Source: Luteimonas cucumeris (GTDB lineage Bacteria > Pseudomonadota > Gammaproteobacteria > Xanthomonadales > Xanthomonadaceae). Taken from it: a stretch of 64,000 nucleotides of DNA. Below are positions 63,217 to 64,000 of the stretch, one piece after another. The stretch spans positions 513,906 to 577,905 of the forward strand of contig NZ_VLKN01000002.1 in the NCBI RefSeq assembly GCF_007830035.1, in the 5' to 3' direction. A program made the translations under genes and the position numbers. The notes below the pieces were generated by a model that saw nothing but the letters and a program-made list of their open reading frames with translations, was not told where the DNA came from and did not search any database. The number at the start of each line of letters is the position of its first letter. Within the stretch, counting starts at the first letter, position 1.

Positions 63217-63269
63217 GCGAATTCCCATAAGGCGAGTTTCATGAGTTCCCGATGCCATTCGTGGCGCAA

Positions 63270-63611
63270 CTAATCTGGCTTCGGTTCGGTCGGCTTAGCC
63301 ATCCATGGCGGGGCGTCCGGGGCCGCAGCCGATGCCGACAGGACATCGGCTGGATGCGGCCCCTCGCCCTGTTGCAGCCGGCGCAGCTTGGCCAGCAATT
63401 GCGGCTCGGATTCGGGATGGTCCGGGTCGGGATCGATGCATTCGACCGGGCATACCACCACGCACTGCGGCTCGTCGAAGTGGCCGACGCATTCCGTGCA
63501 GCGTGCAGGATCGATCACGTAGATCGTTTCGCCCTGCGAGATCGCCTGGTTGGGGCAAGCCGGTTCGCAGACATCGCAGTTGACGCAGAGCTCGTTGATC
63601 TTGAGGGACAT
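63270..63611 (-). CDS. YfhL-type 4Fe-4S dicluster ferredoxin
   Basis: A 113-residue ferredoxin. The first cluster motif is CVNCDVCEPACPN and the second is CTECVGHFDEPQCVVVCPVE, the longer spacing typical of YfhL and Alvin-type ferredoxins. The C-terminal 35 residues are Ala/Pro-rich. It carries electrons at low potential; the partner is unknown. It lies 54 bp upstream of ggt on the same strand. Confidence 0.93.
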   Translation of the reverse strand: MSLKINELCVNCDVCEPACPNQAISQGETIYVIDPARCTECVGHFDEPQCVVVCPVECIDPDPDHPESEPQLLAKLRRLQQGEGPHPADVLSASAAAPDAPPWMAKPTEPKPD

Positions 63612-63617
63612 TTCAAC

Positions 63618-63733
63618 CCGTCATTCCGTACCGCAGGTGAGGCATTTGCTGTAGCGCCCGCGAGAACCAAGCAGATCCCTCACTGCGTTCGGATGACGAC
63701 TCCGCCAAAGCCGTGGCCGCCATGCGGCCACGG
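63618..63733. repeat. Degenerate GTCATTCC element plus hairpin
   Basis: CGTCATTCCGTACCGCAGG near 63619 and the complementary CTCACTGCGTTCGGATGACG ending near 63699 form an imperfect REP pair. CCGTGGCCGC and GCGGCCACGG (63711-63733) make a 10-bp hairpin just after the stop of the next minus-strand gene and may terminate it. Confidence 0.6.
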
Positions 63734-63742
63734 ACGGAATCG

Positions 63743-64000
63743 TCATTTCGCCTCGACGAACACGTACTCGACGCCCGACGGCTCCACCACCGCCTTGACG
63801 CGCTCGTTGTCGGCAGGCGTGCCCACGTAGAGCACCTTGACGCCCTTCATCGAGCCGGGCGGCACCGTCTTGAACGACTCGATGATGATGTCGGCCATCT
63901 TCGCCGAAGCCGGCGAACCGAACACCAGCATGTTGCCTTCGATGATGCCGCGGCCGACGTCGGCCTGTGTGCGCTCCAGCAGGCGCTCGTATTCGCCGGC
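63743..64000 (-). CDS. C-terminal part of an unidentified protein, cut by the window edge
   Basis: The frame is open to the right edge, giving at least 85 residues that end the protein. Visible pieces are EYERLLERTQADVGRGIIEG, NMLVFGSPASAKMADIIIES and VKVLYVGTPADNERVKAVVE. A Met inside this stretch at 63931 would be a false start because the frame continues upstream. No family is recognised from the visible part. Confidence 0.75.
   Translation of the reverse strand, partial: AGEYERLLERTQADVGRGIIEGNMLVFGSPASAKMADIIIESFKTVPPGSMKGVKVLYVGTPADNERVKAVVEPSGVEYVFVEAK

Overview
The window reads as chromosomal DNA of a high-GC gammaproteobacterium, most likely of the order Lysobacterales (Xanthomonadales). 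The reasons are the queA-tgt-yajC-secD-secF order, the abundance of M13 metallopeptidases and L,D-transpeptidases, the LytS/LytTR pair, and dispersed GTCATCCC-type and GGTTACTTTCTTTGG-type intergenic repeats of the kind familiar from that group. The genus cannot be fixed from the sequence alone. I see no tRNA, rRNA, CRISPR array, IS element, prophage or plasmid function. Nearly all the DNA is gene-dense and bacterial in style.

Region 1 (1-9.3 kb) is accessory in character. A minus-strand run encodes a small membrane protein, a DUF202 protein with an amplified heptad array, a sulfatase with a C-T-A-G-R maturation motif, a HAD hydrolase, a catalytically intact formylglycine-generating enzyme (FGE) and a DUF1622-like membrane protein that is cut by the window edge. 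Next to it are two tandem DUF1254/DUF1214 paralogues, flanked on each side by a decayed gene. Region 2 (9.3-20.4 kb) holds an Omp85-type barrel, an orphan membrane protein, a Ser/Thr kinase fused to a degenerate FGE-like domain, a DUF502 protein, a YhhQ queuosine-precursor transporter, a LytS/LytTR two-component system, a PD40 protein and two different L,D-transpeptidases.

Region 3 (20.5-30.6 kb) looks like a collagen utilisation island. A secreted M9 collagenase with PKD and PPC domains lies beside a complete trans-4-hydroxyproline pathway: a prolidase-like M24 peptidase, a D-hydroxyproline oxidase/dehydrogenase, a DapA-family deaminase, a 4-hydroxyproline epimerase, an oxoglutarate-semialdehyde dehydrogenase and a GntR/FCD regulator. 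The two arms diverge from an AT-rich promoter that contains a palindromic operator.

Region 4 (30.6-48.3 kb) is mostly housekeeping: RhlE helicase, DoxX, two M13 peptidases separated by about 1 kb of dispersed repeats, rhomboid protease, alkyltransferase-like protein, Pit phosphate transporter with its DUF47 partner, CorC-type and ExoD membrane proteins, and TrmJ. It also holds an operon pairing a PhnD-like periplasmic binding protein with a GGDEF-EAL enzyme. Region 5 (48.3-64 kb) has SuhB, the queA-tgt-yajC-secDF operon, an Lrp regulator divergent from a class III aminotransferase, Upp, an MBL hydrolase with a TMEM43-like protein, a Sel1-type protein, gamma-glutamyltransferase, a YfhL-type ferredoxin and one truncated gene at the right edge.
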